Positions 16,042 through 25,143 of a DNA stretch of 64,000 bases are shown one piece after another. The stretch's first letter is position 1, and the number at the start of each line of letters is the position of its first letter. This DNA is from Rhizobium sp. TH2 (GTDB lineage: Bacteria; Pseudomonadota; Alphaproteobacteria; Rhizobiales; Rhizobiaceae). The notes under the pieces are model-generated. The model made no database searches, was not told the origin of the DNA, and saw only the letters and a program-made list of their open reading frames with translations. The position numbers and the translations under genes were made by a program. The stretch spans positions 4,402,001 through 4,466,000 of the forward strand of contig NZ_CP062231.1 of assembly GCF_024707525.1 (NCBI RefSeq), in the 5' to 3' direction.

Positions 16042-17400
16042 ATGAACGACAATATGAAGGCCGAGACCACGCTCGACGCCTCCCTGCCCCCGCGCATCGA
16101 AATCCTGCTGGTCGACATGAACGGCCGCCTGCGCGGCAAACAACTGCCGCTCGATGCTGAAAAGAAGGTCTGGTCGGGCGCCACCCGCCTTCCCGCATCG
16201 ACCCAGTCTCTCGATATCTGGGGTGACGACAACGACGACCTGACGGGCATTTCGCTGACGCTCGGCGATCCCGATGGAGCTGTGATCCCCGACAAGCGCA
16301 GCCACGTGGCCATGCCCTGGGCGCCGGCCGGCTCCAGCCAGGTGCTGGCGACCATGCATACACTGGAAGGCGAGCGCCATTTCTGCGATCCGCGCGGCAT
16401 GCTCGCGCGCGTGCTGGAGCGCTATGCCGAACGCGGCCTGACGCCGGTCGTCGCCACCGAACTCGAATTCTACGTGATGGATGGCAAGAGCCGCGAGACC
16501 GGCATCCCAATGCCGCCCTCCTCGCTCACCTGCATGGGCGACAAGAACGGTTTCCAGCTCTACGAGATGGATGCCGTCGACAATATGAGCGAATACCTGC
16601 AGACCGTGCGCGCCTATTGCAACGCCATGGGCCTGCCCGCCGATGCGACGACGGCGGAATTCGGCGCCGGCCAGTTCGAGATCAATCTCAATCATCGGCC
16701 GGATGCGCTCGCCGCCGCCGATGATTGCATCTATCTCAAGCGCGTGGTCGAGCAGGCGGCGCGCAAGTTCTGTCTGAAATCCACCTGCATGGCCAAGCCC
16801 TATTCGGACCAGGCGGGCTCTGGCCTGCATGTTCATGCCAGCCTCATCGACAGGAACGGCGTCAATGTGCTCGATGCCAAGGGCGGCTATCCCGTTCTGC
16901 TGAAGTCGGTCACCGCGGGCATGCTGAAGACGATGCGCGAGGCCCAGTTGATCTTCGCACCCTTCGCCAATTCCTACCGCCGTTTCCAGCCCGGCTCGTT
17001 CGCACCGGTCGACGTGACCTGGGGCTTCGGCAATCGCGGCACCGCCATCCGCATTCCCGACAAGGATGGCCCCGCTGCCCGCGTCGAGCACCGCGTCGCC
17101 GGCGCCGATGCCAACCCCTATTTTCTGCTCGCCGCCATGCTCGGCGGCATGCTGCTCGGCCTCGAAAACACACTCGACCCCGGCCCGGACACCAACCCAA
17201 CCAGCGGCCCGGAAAAGCCCGAGCGCCTGACACACGACTTTCTCACCGCGGTGGAAGAATTCGCCGCCTCGGAATTCATCGGCGACATTCTCGGCAAGCA
17301 GTACCAGAAGCTCTTTGCCGATACGAAGCGTAAGGAAGCAATTACCTTCATGCGGACGGTGTCGGATTTTGACTACCGTACATATTTGCCTAGAATTTGA
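16042..17400 (+). CDS. Glutamine synthetase-family gamma-glutamyl-polyamine synthetase (PuuA-like)
   Basis: A 452-residue GS-fold amidoligase. ATELEFYVMD supplies metal Glu residues, AGQFEINL and GSGLHVHASL metal/ATP residues, NSYRRFQPGSFAP the ATP loop and RVEHRVAGADANPY the glutamate-binding Arg. The absence of the GlnA adenylylation loop, and the ANPY motif, fit the PuuA group, which ligates glutamate to putrescine or other amines with ATP. The next gene starts 17 bp downstream. The flanking aminotransferase, polyamine importer and acetylpolyamine deacetylase support a polyamine substrate; ethanolamine or another amine is possible. Confidence 0.85.
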   Translation: MNDNMKAETTLDASLPPRIEILLVDMNGRLRGKQLPLDAEKKVWSGATRLPASTQSLDIWGDDNDDLTGISLTLGDPDGAVIPDKRSHVAMPWAPAGSSQVLATMHTLEGERHFCDPRGMLARVLERYAERGLTPVVATELEFYVMDGKSRETGIPMPPSSLTCMGDKNGFQLYEMDAVDNMSEYLQTVRAYCNAMGLPADATTAEFGAGQFEINLNHRPDALAAADDCIYLKRVVEQAARKFCLKSTCMAKPYSDQAGSGLHVHASLIDRNGVNVLDAKGGYPVLLKSVTAGMLKTMREAQLIFAPFANSYRRFQPGSFAPVDVTWGFGNRGTAIRIPDKDGPAARVEHRVAGADANPYFLLAAMLGGMLLGLENTLDPGPDTNPTSGPEKPERLTHDFLTAVEEFAASEFIGDILGKQYQKLFADTKRKEAITFMRTVSDFDYRTYLPRI

Positions 17401-17417
17401 GAGACAGAGTACGCATC

Positions 17418-19085
17418 ATGATCCATCCTCTCCTCATCACCAACGCCCGCATCCTCACCATGGACCCGGCCAATCCACGTGCCGAAGCGATACTGCTCAG
17501 GGACGGCAAAATCGCCGCGATCGGCAGCCGGGCGGAGGTCGAGGCGCTGAAGACGACCGACACGCGTGTCATCGATGCCGGCGGCAACACCGTCCTGCCC
17601 GGCCTCTCGGAAAACCATCTCCACTTGTTCTCCGGTTCGGCCGAACTCGATCATCTTCATCTCTCGGGCATCCAGGGCTTCGATGCACTGAAAGACGCCG
17701 CGCAGGCCTATGCCGCGCGTATGCCCGACGAGATCGTGCTGTTCGGCCAGGGCGCGGATTACACGATCCTCGGCGGGGGCGAGCGCGTCACCCGCCATCA
17801 TCTCGACCGGATCATTCCGGATCGGCCTTTCACGATCTTCGCACACGATCATCACACCGCCTGGGCCAACACCAAGGCGCTGGAACTGGCCGGCCTTCTG
17901 CATGGCAAGGAGCTCGGCCCCGGCAACGAAGTGGTGATGGGCGAGGATGGCCTTGCCAATGGCGAACTCCGGGAAATGGAGGCCTTCGGGCCGATCCAGT
18001 TCGCCGCCGGCTTCGATCGCTATCGCCTCGGCCTCGCCACCGGCGGCGAGCCGGACCCTTACCCCAGCGGCGCCGAATTCGAAAAAGACATCGCCGTCAT
18101 GCGCCGTGGTCTCGATTACTGCGCCCGCCACGGCTTCACATCGCTGCAATGCATGGACGGCAATCTCTACCAGCTCGAACTGCTCGCCGAGATCGAGAAG
18201 CGCGATGGCTTCCTGCCGCTTCGCGTCCGAATTCCCTTCCATCTCAAGAACTTCATGCCGCTGTCGATGCTGGAAAAGGCTTCCCAGATGGCCGAGAAAT
18301 ACAATTCGGATTTCTTGAGCTCCGGCACGGTCAAGATGTTCTATGACGGCGTGCTCGATAGCTGGACCGCAATCATGGTCGAGCCCTATGCGAACAAGCC
18401 CGATTCGACCGGCGGCGACAGCCTGTTCACGCCGGATGAGATGAAGGCGGCCGCGATCGAAATCGACCGGCGCGGCCTGCAGGTCGCCGTCCACGCCATC
18501 GGCGACGGCGCCGTCCGCGCGGTGCTGGATGGCTACGAGGCCGCGCAAAAGACGAATGGCACCCGCGACAGCCGCCATCGCGTCGAGCATATCGAGGTCG
18601 TCCACCCCGCCGACATCCATCGCTTCAAGGACCTCGACGTCATCGCCTCCATGCAGCCGCCGCACCCGCCCGGCGCCATGGGCCTGCCGCTCGAGCCGAC
18701 CGTCTCGATGATCGGCCGCGACCGCTGGCCCTATGCCTATGCCTGGCGAACCCTGAAGGATGCCGGCGCACACATTCCCTTCGCCTCGGATTGGCCCGTC
18801 TCCCCAATCGATCCGATGCACGGCATCCAGGCCGCGGTGACGCGCCAGAAATGGGCCGAGACCGATCCGGACCAGCGCTTCACCCTGATGGAGGCCATCG
18901 CCGCCTACACGATCGAAGGCGCCTACGCCGAATTCGCCGAGGACCGGAAGGGCATGCTGAAGCCGGGCTATTTCGCCGATGTGACGATCCTCGACAGCGA
19001 TATCGAAGCGGTCACGCCGGAAGATATCCATGCGATCCGGCCAGCCGGAGTCATCTGCGGTGGAAGGGTTACGTTCGAGCACTGA
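17418..19085 (+). CDS. YtcJ-like metal-dependent amidohydrolase
   Basis: A 555-residue amidohydrolase 3 superfamily member. It begins with the short beta-sandwich segment LITNARILTMDPANPRAEA and DGKIAAIGS. Metal-binding NHLHLFSG is near 68-75, with FAHDHHTAW, VKMFYDGV (probable carboxy-Lys region), VAVHAIGDGAV, HRVEHIEVV and FASDWPV further on, and the closing sheet CGGRVTFEH. The start is the ATG at 17418, 17 bp after the PuuA-like stop, with GAGACAGAG upstream. It is likely cotranscribed with the PuuA-like gene. A C-N hydrolase role in amine or amide catabolism is inferred; no specific substrate is assignable. Confidence 0.85.
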   Translation: MIHPLLITNARILTMDPANPRAEAILLRDGKIAAIGSRAEVEALKTTDTRVIDAGGNTVLPGLSENHLHLFSGSAELDHLHLSGIQGFDALKDAAQAYAARMPDEIVLFGQGADYTILGGGERVTRHHLDRIIPDRPFTIFAHDHHTAWANTKALELAGLLHGKELGPGNEVVMGEDGLANGELREMEAFGPIQFAAGFDRYRLGLATGGEPDPYPSGAEFEKDIAVMRRGLDYCARHGFTSLQCMDGNLYQLELLAEIEKRDGFLPLRVRIPFHLKNFMPLSMLEKASQMAEKYNSDFLSSGTVKMFYDGVLDSWTAIMVEPYANKPDSTGGDSLFTPDEMKAAAIEIDRRGLQVAVHAIGDGAVRAVLDGYEAAQKTNGTRDSRHRVEHIEVVHPADIHRFKDLDVIASMQPPHPPGAMGLPLEPTVSMIGRDRWPYAYAWRTLKDAGAHIPFASDWPVSPIDPMHGIQAAVTRQKWAETDPDQRFTLMEAIAAYTIEGAYAEFAEDRKGMLKPGYFADVTILDSDIEAVTPEDIHAIRPAGVICGGRVTFEH

Positions 19086-19088
19086 TTG

Positions 19089-19496
19089 TTAGCTTCGGAC
19101 TACACCTTTCAGCGGCCGACGCTCAGCGACGGCTTGAAGGAATTGCCGTGCACATTTTTCCATGAACTTCGGACTGAGTGTACCGACCGGATCGATGCCT
19201 TCGAAGTCATAAAGCTTGCTGCGGCTCACTTTGTTGAAGTCATCAAGGACGAGATAGCTTGGACTCGAACCAGATAATCCAACACGCCTGCATTCGATCT
19301 CGGGGACGACTTCAAACATTCGCTTCTCGCCAGCGGTCCGGGCAACCGGCTTCTTGCTGGTAAACGGAAACATGTAGAGAAAGTCGGTTGTTTCCACGAT
19401 GAGACAGGCATGCCTGATTTTGCGGCCGCTTTCCTCACCCCGATCACGCTCGTGGCTCCAGAGATAATTGAAGCGATAGACACCGCCCCGTATCAT
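19089..19496 (-). CDS. Probable type II toxin, PemK/MazF-like
   Basis: A 135-residue protein with the layout of PemK/MazF-fold ribonucleases: GGVYRFNYLW start, RKIRHACLIVE strand, LYMFPFTSKKP, then YLVLDDFNKVSRSKL and IDPVGTLSPKFMEKCARQF. The similarity is by pattern and is not strong. It is coupled to the upstream Phd-like antitoxin by a 4-bp ATGA overlap, as expected of a toxin-antitoxin operon, and it ends 3 bp from the convergent amidohydrolase stop. Toxicity is inferred from the pairing. Confidence 0.6.
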   Translation of the reverse strand: MIRGGVYRFNYLWSHERDRGEESGRKIRHACLIVETTDFLYMFPFTSKKPVARTAGEKRMFEVVPEIECRRVGLSGSSPSYLVLDDFNKVSRSKLYDFEGIDPVGTLSPKFMEKCARQFLQAVAERRPLKGVVRS

Positions 19497-19750
19497 TCCC
19501 TCTTCCGCTCCGAGTCATCAAGGATTCTCTGGAAGCCCTCCACCAAGGTTGCGATGTCATCATCCGATGCCGTGTCGATCGAGAATGCTTGTCGCCCGCC
19601 GTTGCCGTCAACGAGCTTCTGGTACTCATCAAGAGGTAGCATCACGACTTTGGCCTTGCCGCGCTTTACCAATGATACAGGCCCCGCCAGCGCAGCGTCG
19701 AGGACATCGCCCGACTTGCGACTGAGATCGGAAAATGAAAAGGACTTCAT
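19493..19750 (-). CDS. Phd/YefM-type antitoxin
   Basis: An 85-residue protein. Its N-terminal half (SFSDLSRKSGDVLDAALAG, VSLVKRGKAKVVMLPLDEY) matches the DNA-binding and dimerisation fold of Phd/YefM antitoxins, and its acidic C-terminal tail (SDDDIATLVEGFQRIL) is the usual toxin-neutralising part. The ribosome site AAGGAG lies 8 nt before the ATG at 19750. The toxin-like gene follows with a 4-bp overlap. A strong promoter with a palindrome in its spacer lies just upstream, consistent with autoregulation. Confidence 0.75.
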   Translation of the reverse strand: MKSFSFSDLSRKSGDVLDAALAGPVSLVKRGKAKVVMLPLDEYQKLVDGNGGRQAFSIDTASDDDIATLVEGFQRILDDSERKRE

Positions 19751-19778
19751 GGTACCACTCCTTCTTCAGATGAAGCGG

Positions 19779-19807
19779 ATCATACGCAAAATCTGCATTT
19801 TCTGCAA
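19779..19807 (-). promoter_or_regulatory. Toxin-antitoxin promoter with spacer palindrome
   Basis: On the minus strand: -35 TTGCAG (19807-19802), a 17-bp spacer and -10 TATGAT (19784-19779), placed 29 bp before the antitoxin start. The spacer contains AAAAT-N4-ATTTT (19788-19801), a good candidate for antitoxin binding. Confidence 0.6.
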
Positions 19808-19945
19808 TTGCTTAAAACTCCTGGCTTCGCCCTCCCCCCCATCTTTCGCCTCATGAAAATTTGTTGAATGGCGAATCAGAATCCAGATTGTCAATTGCGG
19901 TTCCCTGTGGTCATCTAGCGGCAAGAACAGGGAACAGCGAACAGC

Positions 19946-21043
<1,098 letters not shown>

Positions 21044-21044
21044 C

Positions 21045-21965
21045 ATGACGCCGCAGCAGCAGATCATCGAGGACGAAGCCAAGCGGGATGTCCGCAATCG
21101 ATGGCTGCTTTCGGCGCCCGCACTTCTGATCGTGCTGCTTGCCGCGACCGGTCCCCTGCTCGTCGTCCTGGTCTATTCCTTCCTCACCCCCGGCCCCTAT
21201 GGCGATGTGATCTGGAAGGGTTCGACTGATGGCTGGGTCAGCGTGCTTCTCCAGCGCGATATTTTCGATGACACGCTATCCCTCGCGGATGCGCATCTCT
21301 CGATCTTCCTGCGTTCGCTGAGGCTGTCGGTGCTGACCACGGTTCTGGCGCTTGTTCTCGGTTTTCCCACCGCCTATTTCATCGCCACGCGGCCACAGCG
21401 AACCCGCGAGCTCTGGGTCTTCCTGATCACCATCCCGTTCTGGACCAATCTTCTGATCCGCACATTCGCAATGCTGGAGATCATTCGCAACCAGGGTCTG
21501 ATCAACACCGCATTGATCGAGGTCGGTGTGATTTCGTCGCCGATCCAGATGCTGTTCACCGATGGTGCCATCCTCGCCGGCATGGTCTACGTCTATCTGC
21601 CGCTGATGGTGCTGCCGCTCTATGCCAGTATGGAAAAGCTGGATTTCCGCTTGGTCGAGGCAGGCTACGATCTCTATGCCACGCCGTTCCAGGTTCTCCG
21701 CAAGATCATCATTCCACTGGTCAAGCCGGGCATGATCGCGGGTTCCATCCTGGTCTTCATCCCGTCGCTCGGCGCCTATGTCACGCCCTCGGTGCTCGGC
21801 GGCGGCAAGAACATGATGCTCGGCAATTTGATCGAGCTGCAATTCGGCCAGGGACGAAACTGGCCGCTCGGCTCGGCGATCTCGATCACCCTGATGATGA
21901 TCGTCATGGTCGCGCTGCTCTTCTATGTCCGCAATGCTGGATCGGGAGCGCGCAGCCATGGCTAG
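21045..21965 (+). CDS. Polyamine ABC transporter permease (PotB/PotH-like), system 1
   Basis: A 306-residue inner-membrane protein. A cytoplasmic N-terminal tail leads into the first span LLSAPALLIVLLAATGPLLV, then a periplasmic loop with PGPYGDVIWKGS, five further spans and the EAA loop VEAGYDLYATPFQVLRKIIIP. The layout matches PotB/PotH. It begins 1 bp after the ATPase stop and overlaps the next permease by 8 bp (ATGGCTAG), the same junction as in the second Pot-type operon at 38927-38934. Confidence 0.92.
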   Translation: MTPQQQIIEDEAKRDVRNRWLLSAPALLIVLLAATGPLLVVLVYSFLTPGPYGDVIWKGSTDGWVSVLLQRDIFDDTLSLADAHLSIFLRSLRLSVLTTVLALVLGFPTAYFIATRPQRTRELWVFLITIPFWTNLLIRTFAMLEIIRNQGLINTALIEVGVISSPIQMLFTDGAILAGMVYVYLPLMVLPLYASMEKLDFRLVEAGYDLYATPFQVLRKIIIPLVKPGMIAGSILVFIPSLGAYVTPSVLGGGKNMMLGNLIELQFGQGRNWPLGSAISITLMMIVMVALLFYVRNAGSGARSHG

Positions 21966-22758
21966 AAGCTTCGATGTCCGCCGTCAGAAGGGCTTCACCA
22001 CGATCGCGATGATCGCATTCTTCATGCTCTATCTGCCGATCGTCGTGCTCGTCATCTTCGCCTTCAATGCCGGCGAGAATTTCTCGCAATGGGAGGGCCT
22101 GTCGCTGCGCTGGTTCGAGAAGGCGATCAACAATGTGGAGGTGATCGACGCCTCGATCCGCTCGCTGCAGATCGCCGTCATCGCCGCCCTGATCGCCACG
22201 GTCGCCGCCACCCTCGCCGCCATCGCCACAACCAGGACAACAGGCTATCGCGGCCTGACGGCGAAATATGCCTTCCTCAACCTGCCGCTGATGGTGCCCG
22301 AGATCGTCACCGCCGTGGCGCTGTTGATATTCTTCTCGCGGATCAAGATCTGGACCGGTTATTCCGGCCTTGGCTATCTCATCGCGGCCCATACCGCATT
22401 CTGCATTCCGTTCGCCTATCTGCCGGTCCGGGCACGGCTCGAGAATATGGACATGACGCTGGAAAAGGCCGCTGCCGACCTCTACGCGACACCCTTCAAG
22501 GCCTTCCGTTTCGTCACATTGCCGCTGCTGTGGCCGGGTATCATCGCCGGCTTCATGCTGGCCTTCGTGATCTCGCTCGACGACGTCGTGATCACCGAAT
22601 TCGTCAAGTCCGGCGGCCAGGATACCCTGCCGACCTACATGCTCGGCCAGATCCGCCGCGCGACGACGCCCGAGATCAATGCGATCTCCACCGTGTTCCT
22701 GCTGCTCTCGATTGCGGCGGTCACGATCTTCTTCTTCATCAATCGAAAACGTGCGTAA
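21958..22758 (+). CDS. Polyamine ABC transporter permease (PotC/PotI-like), system 1
   Basis: A 266-residue permease starting MARSFDVRRQKGF at 21958, inside the end of the PotB-like gene. Six hydrophobic spans are visible, with the EAA loop EKAAADLYATPFKAFRFVTLP and DDVVITEFVKSGGQDTLP typical of PotC/PotI. An upstream in-frame ATG would add 11 residues copied from the PotB frame and is rejected. The binding-protein gene starts 20 bp downstream. Confidence 0.92.
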   Translation: MARSFDVRRQKGFTTIAMIAFFMLYLPIVVLVIFAFNAGENFSQWEGLSLRWFEKAINNVEVIDASIRSLQIAVIAALIATVAATLAAIATTRTTGYRGLTAKYAFLNLPLMVPEIVTAVALLIFFSRIKIWTGYSGLGYLIAAHTAFCIPFAYLPVRARLENMDMTLEKAAADLYATPFKAFRFVTLPLLWPGIIAGFMLAFVISLDDVVITEFVKSGGQDTLPTYMLGQIRRATTPEINAISTVFLLLSIAAVTIFFFINRKRA

Positions 22759-22778
22759 AACAAGAAAGGGAAATAACT

Positions 22779-23813
22779 ATGAAAACGGGTAGGAAAGTTT
22801 TGGCTGCGGCAGCGATGCTGCTGGCCTCCACGGCGATGGCATATGCCGACGGCGAACTGCAAATTTACAACTGGGGCAATTACACCAGCCCCGACATGAT
22901 CAAGAAGTTCGAGACGGAAAACAAGGTCAAGGTCACCATCACCGACTATGACTCCAACGATACGGCGCTCGCCAAGATCCGCCAGGGCGGCCATGGCTTC
23001 GATATCGTCGTGCCCTCCCAGAATTATGTCCCGATCTGGATTTCCGAAGGCCTGCTGCTCGAAACCGATCCGTCCAAGATGCCGAACTTCAAGAACGTCG
23101 CCAAGCAATGGGCCGATCCCCCGTTCGATCCCGGCCGCAAATACACTGTTCCGTGGGCGATGGGCACCGTCGGCACGGTCGTGAACACCGACGTCTACAA
23201 GGGCGACATCAACACCTGGGCCATCGTCTTCGACACGCCTGATGAGCTCAAGGGCAAGGTCAACGTCGTGCCCGAGATGAACGACGTGATCGATGCGGCC
23301 GTGCTCTATAACGGCGGCAAGAAATGCACCGGCGACCTGACGATCCTGAAGAAGGTCCGCGACACGCTTGTTGCCGCCAAGCCCAACTGGGTCGCGATGG
23401 AATACGGCACGATCAACAAGATGGTTGCCGGCGACTTTGCCGCTTCGAGCGACTGGAATGGCTCGGCACTTCGCCAGCGCCTGCAGAAGCCTTCGATCCG
23501 TTACGGCTATCCGAAGGAGGGCTTCGTCTACTGGTCCGACAATGTCGGCGTGCTGAAGGACGCCAAGAATGTCGAGAATGCCAAGCTCTTCCAGAACTTC
23601 ATGATGGATCCGGAAAACGCCGGCATGAATTCGGGCTTCCACCGCTATGCCAACGGCATCGACGGCTCCGACAAGTTCATGCCATCAGACATGAAGGACG
23701 CGCCCGAGGTCAACGTGCCGGAGGAATTCGCCAAGAATGGCGTTCAGTCCGAGACCTGCCCGCCCGAGGTCCAGGCGCTTTACACCAAGATCTGGACCGA
23801 ACTGCAGAAGTAA
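22779..23813 (+). CDS. Polyamine ABC transporter substrate-binding protein (PotF-like), system 1
   Basis: A 344-residue periplasmic protein. The Sec signal MKTGRKVLAAAAMLLASTAMA is cleaved before YADGELQIYNWGNYTSP, the typical PotD/PotF mature start. The ribosome site AAAGGGAA precedes the ATG at 22779. Ligand-cleft candidates include VPSQNYVPIW, SSDWNGSALRQR and GFVYWSDN. The paralogue at 37003-38043 aligns throughout but differs at these spots (VPSASVVPIW, GYPIFMDN), so the two systems probably prefer different polyamines or related cations. A clear terminator follows at 23831-23865. Confidence 0.93.
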   Translation: MKTGRKVLAAAAMLLASTAMAYADGELQIYNWGNYTSPDMIKKFETENKVKVTITDYDSNDTALAKIRQGGHGFDIVVPSQNYVPIWISEGLLLETDPSKMPNFKNVAKQWADPPFDPGRKYTVPWAMGTVGTVVNTDVYKGDINTWAIVFDTPDELKGKVNVVPEMNDVIDAAVLYNGGKKCTGDLTILKKVRDTLVAAKPNWVAMEYGTINKMVAGDFAASSDWNGSALRQRLQKPSIRYGYPKEGFVYWSDNVGVLKDAKNVENAKLFQNFMMDPENAGMNSGFHRYANGIDGSDKFMPSDMKDAPEVNVPEEFAKNGVQSETCPPEVQALYTKIWTELQK

Positions 23814-23830
23814 GAACAGACTAACATTCC

Positions 23831-23865
23831 GGCCGCCTCGCACGACACGCGAGGCGGCCTTTCTT
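23831..23865 (+). terminator. Rho-independent terminator of Pot operon 1
   Basis: A perfect 11-bp GC-rich stem, GGCCGCCTCGC (23831-23841) paired with 23849-23859, a 7-nt loop, then TTTCTTC. It lies 18 bp after the binding-protein stop and before the deacetylase gene. Confidence 0.85.
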
Positions 23866-23882
23866 CAATGTGAGTATGGATC

Positions 23883-24914
23883 ATGAAGACTGTCTATTCA
23901 CCGCGCCATCATGGGCATTCCGGCAACACCGAGCTTGTCGCCGGCGCCATCGTACCGGCTTTTGAAATGCCGTCGCGCGCGGAGTTCGTGCTTTCGCGTG
24001 TTAAGGAAGTCAATCTCGGACCGGTTCTCGAACCCGATGAGCATGATCTGTCCACCGCCGCCAAGGTGCATGACAAGGCCTATCTCGATTTCCTGCCCAC
24101 TGTCTATGCGCGCTGGAAGGCCGAGGGCCGCGATGGCACCGCGCTTCCCTTCACCTGGCCGACGCGCGGCCTGCGCGGCGACAAGCTGCCCGAACATATC
24201 GACGGCCAGCTCGGCTTCTATTCCTTCGATGGCGGCTGCGGCCATGTCGAGGGCACTTGGGACGCGATCAAATCCTCGCATGACGTGGCGCTCACCGCCG
24301 CCGGCTTCGTCCACAGCGGCGAACGCGCCGCCTTTGCGTTATGTCGTCCGCCCGGCCACCACGCAGGCCACAATTTCATGGCAGGTTATTGCCACATCAA
24401 TAATGCCGCCGTCGCCGCCCAGTGGTTTCTCGACCAGGGCGCCAAGCGCGTCTCGATCCTTGATGTCGATTACCACCATGGCAACGGCACGCAGGAAATC
24501 TTCTACGCCCGCAATGACGTGCAGGTCATCAACCTCCACGCCGACCCGATGCAGGAATATCCCTATTTCCTCGGCCATGCCGATGAGAAGGGCCAGGGCG
24601 CCGGGGAAGGCTTCAACCTGAATTACCCCATGCGCTGGGGCACCGACTGGGAGACATGGAGCGCCGCACTCGACGACGGCTGCCGCAAGCTGGCCGAATA
24701 CGCGCCCGATGTCGTGATCGTCTCGCTCGGCGTCGATACCTATGAGAAGGACCCGATCTCGAAGTTCAAGCTGAAGATCGAGGACTTCCCCAAGATCGGC
24801 TCTCGCATCGCCGGGCTCGGCCTGCCGACACTGGTCGTCATGGAAGGTGGCTACGCCGTCGCCGACATCGGCACCAACGCGGTCGGCGTCCTGACTGGCT
24901 TCGAAGGCGGCTGA
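23883..24914 (+). CDS. aphA: Acetylpolyamine amidohydrolase / HDAC-family deacetylase
   Basis: A 343-residue Zn hydrolase of the arginase/deacetylase superfamily. RPPGHHAGHNFMAGYCHIN carries the catalytic His pair, DVDYHHGNGTQEIFY the zinc Asp and His, and GVDTYEKDP the second zinc Asp; MEGGYAV forms the Gly-rich closing loop. The length and the GYCHINNAA motif fit the acetylpolyamine amidohydrolase group, which deacetylates acetylputrescine, acetylcadaverine and similar compounds. It stands directly after the Pot-type importer, beyond a terminator, so it may have its own promoter. Together with the PuuA-like and aminotransferase genes it supports use of acetylated polyamines. Confidence 0.85.
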   Translation: MKTVYSPRHHGHSGNTELVAGAIVPAFEMPSRAEFVLSRVKEVNLGPVLEPDEHDLSTAAKVHDKAYLDFLPTVYARWKAEGRDGTALPFTWPTRGLRGDKLPEHIDGQLGFYSFDGGCGHVEGTWDAIKSSHDVALTAAGFVHSGERAAFALCRPPGHHAGHNFMAGYCHINNAAVAAQWFLDQGAKRVSILDVDYHHGNGTQEIFYARNDVQVINLHADPMQEYPYFLGHADEKGQGAGEGFNLNYPMRWGTDWETWSAALDDGCRKLAEYAPDVVIVSLGVDTYEKDPISKFKLKIEDFPKIGSRIAGLGLPTLVVMEGGYAVADIGTNAVGVLTGFEGG

Positions 24915-24946
24915 TCCGAATTCGGCGCCCGGCTGTTCCCGGTGTA

Positions 24947-24974
24947 TTGCAAAGCCCGGGAAAAACTGCTAGTC
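24947..24974 (+). promoter_or_regulatory. Possible promoter of tRNA-Val
   Basis: TTGCAA (24947-24952), a 16-bp spacer and CTAGTC (24969-24974), about 52 bp before the mature tRNA 5' end. It is the best -35/-10 candidate in the gap, but the -10 is weak. Confidence 0.35.
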
Positions 24975-25026
24975 AGGCGCCAATTCCGCCGAAGGACTTC
25001 AGTTTGTCGTTGTTTTTCAAAAGGAT

Positions 25027-25101
25027 GGGCGTGTAGCTCAGCGGGAGAGCACTTCGTTCACACCGAAGGGGTCACAGGTTCGATCCCTGTCACGCCCACC
25101 A
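25027..25101 (+). tRNA. tRNA-Val (anticodon CAC)
   Basis: A 75-nt cloverleaf. The acceptor GGGCGTG pairs with CACGCCC and is followed by A and an encoded CCA; the D arm is GCTCAGCGGGAGAGC. The anticodon stem CTTCG/CGAAG encloses the loop TTCACAC (anticodon CAC, reading GUG), and the T arm is ACAGG-TTCGATC-CCTGT. No integrase or repeated 3' end suggesting an integrated element is seen nearby. Confidence 0.95.
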
Positions 25102-25143
25102 TCCTTTTCATCACTATCCCACCTCACCTCGCCGCGTACCGAA

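Noticed and set aside
25027..25101. tRNA-Val as an integration site
   Set aside because: No integrase gene or duplicated tRNA 3' end was seen nearby, and the flanking gene is a core metabolic gene.
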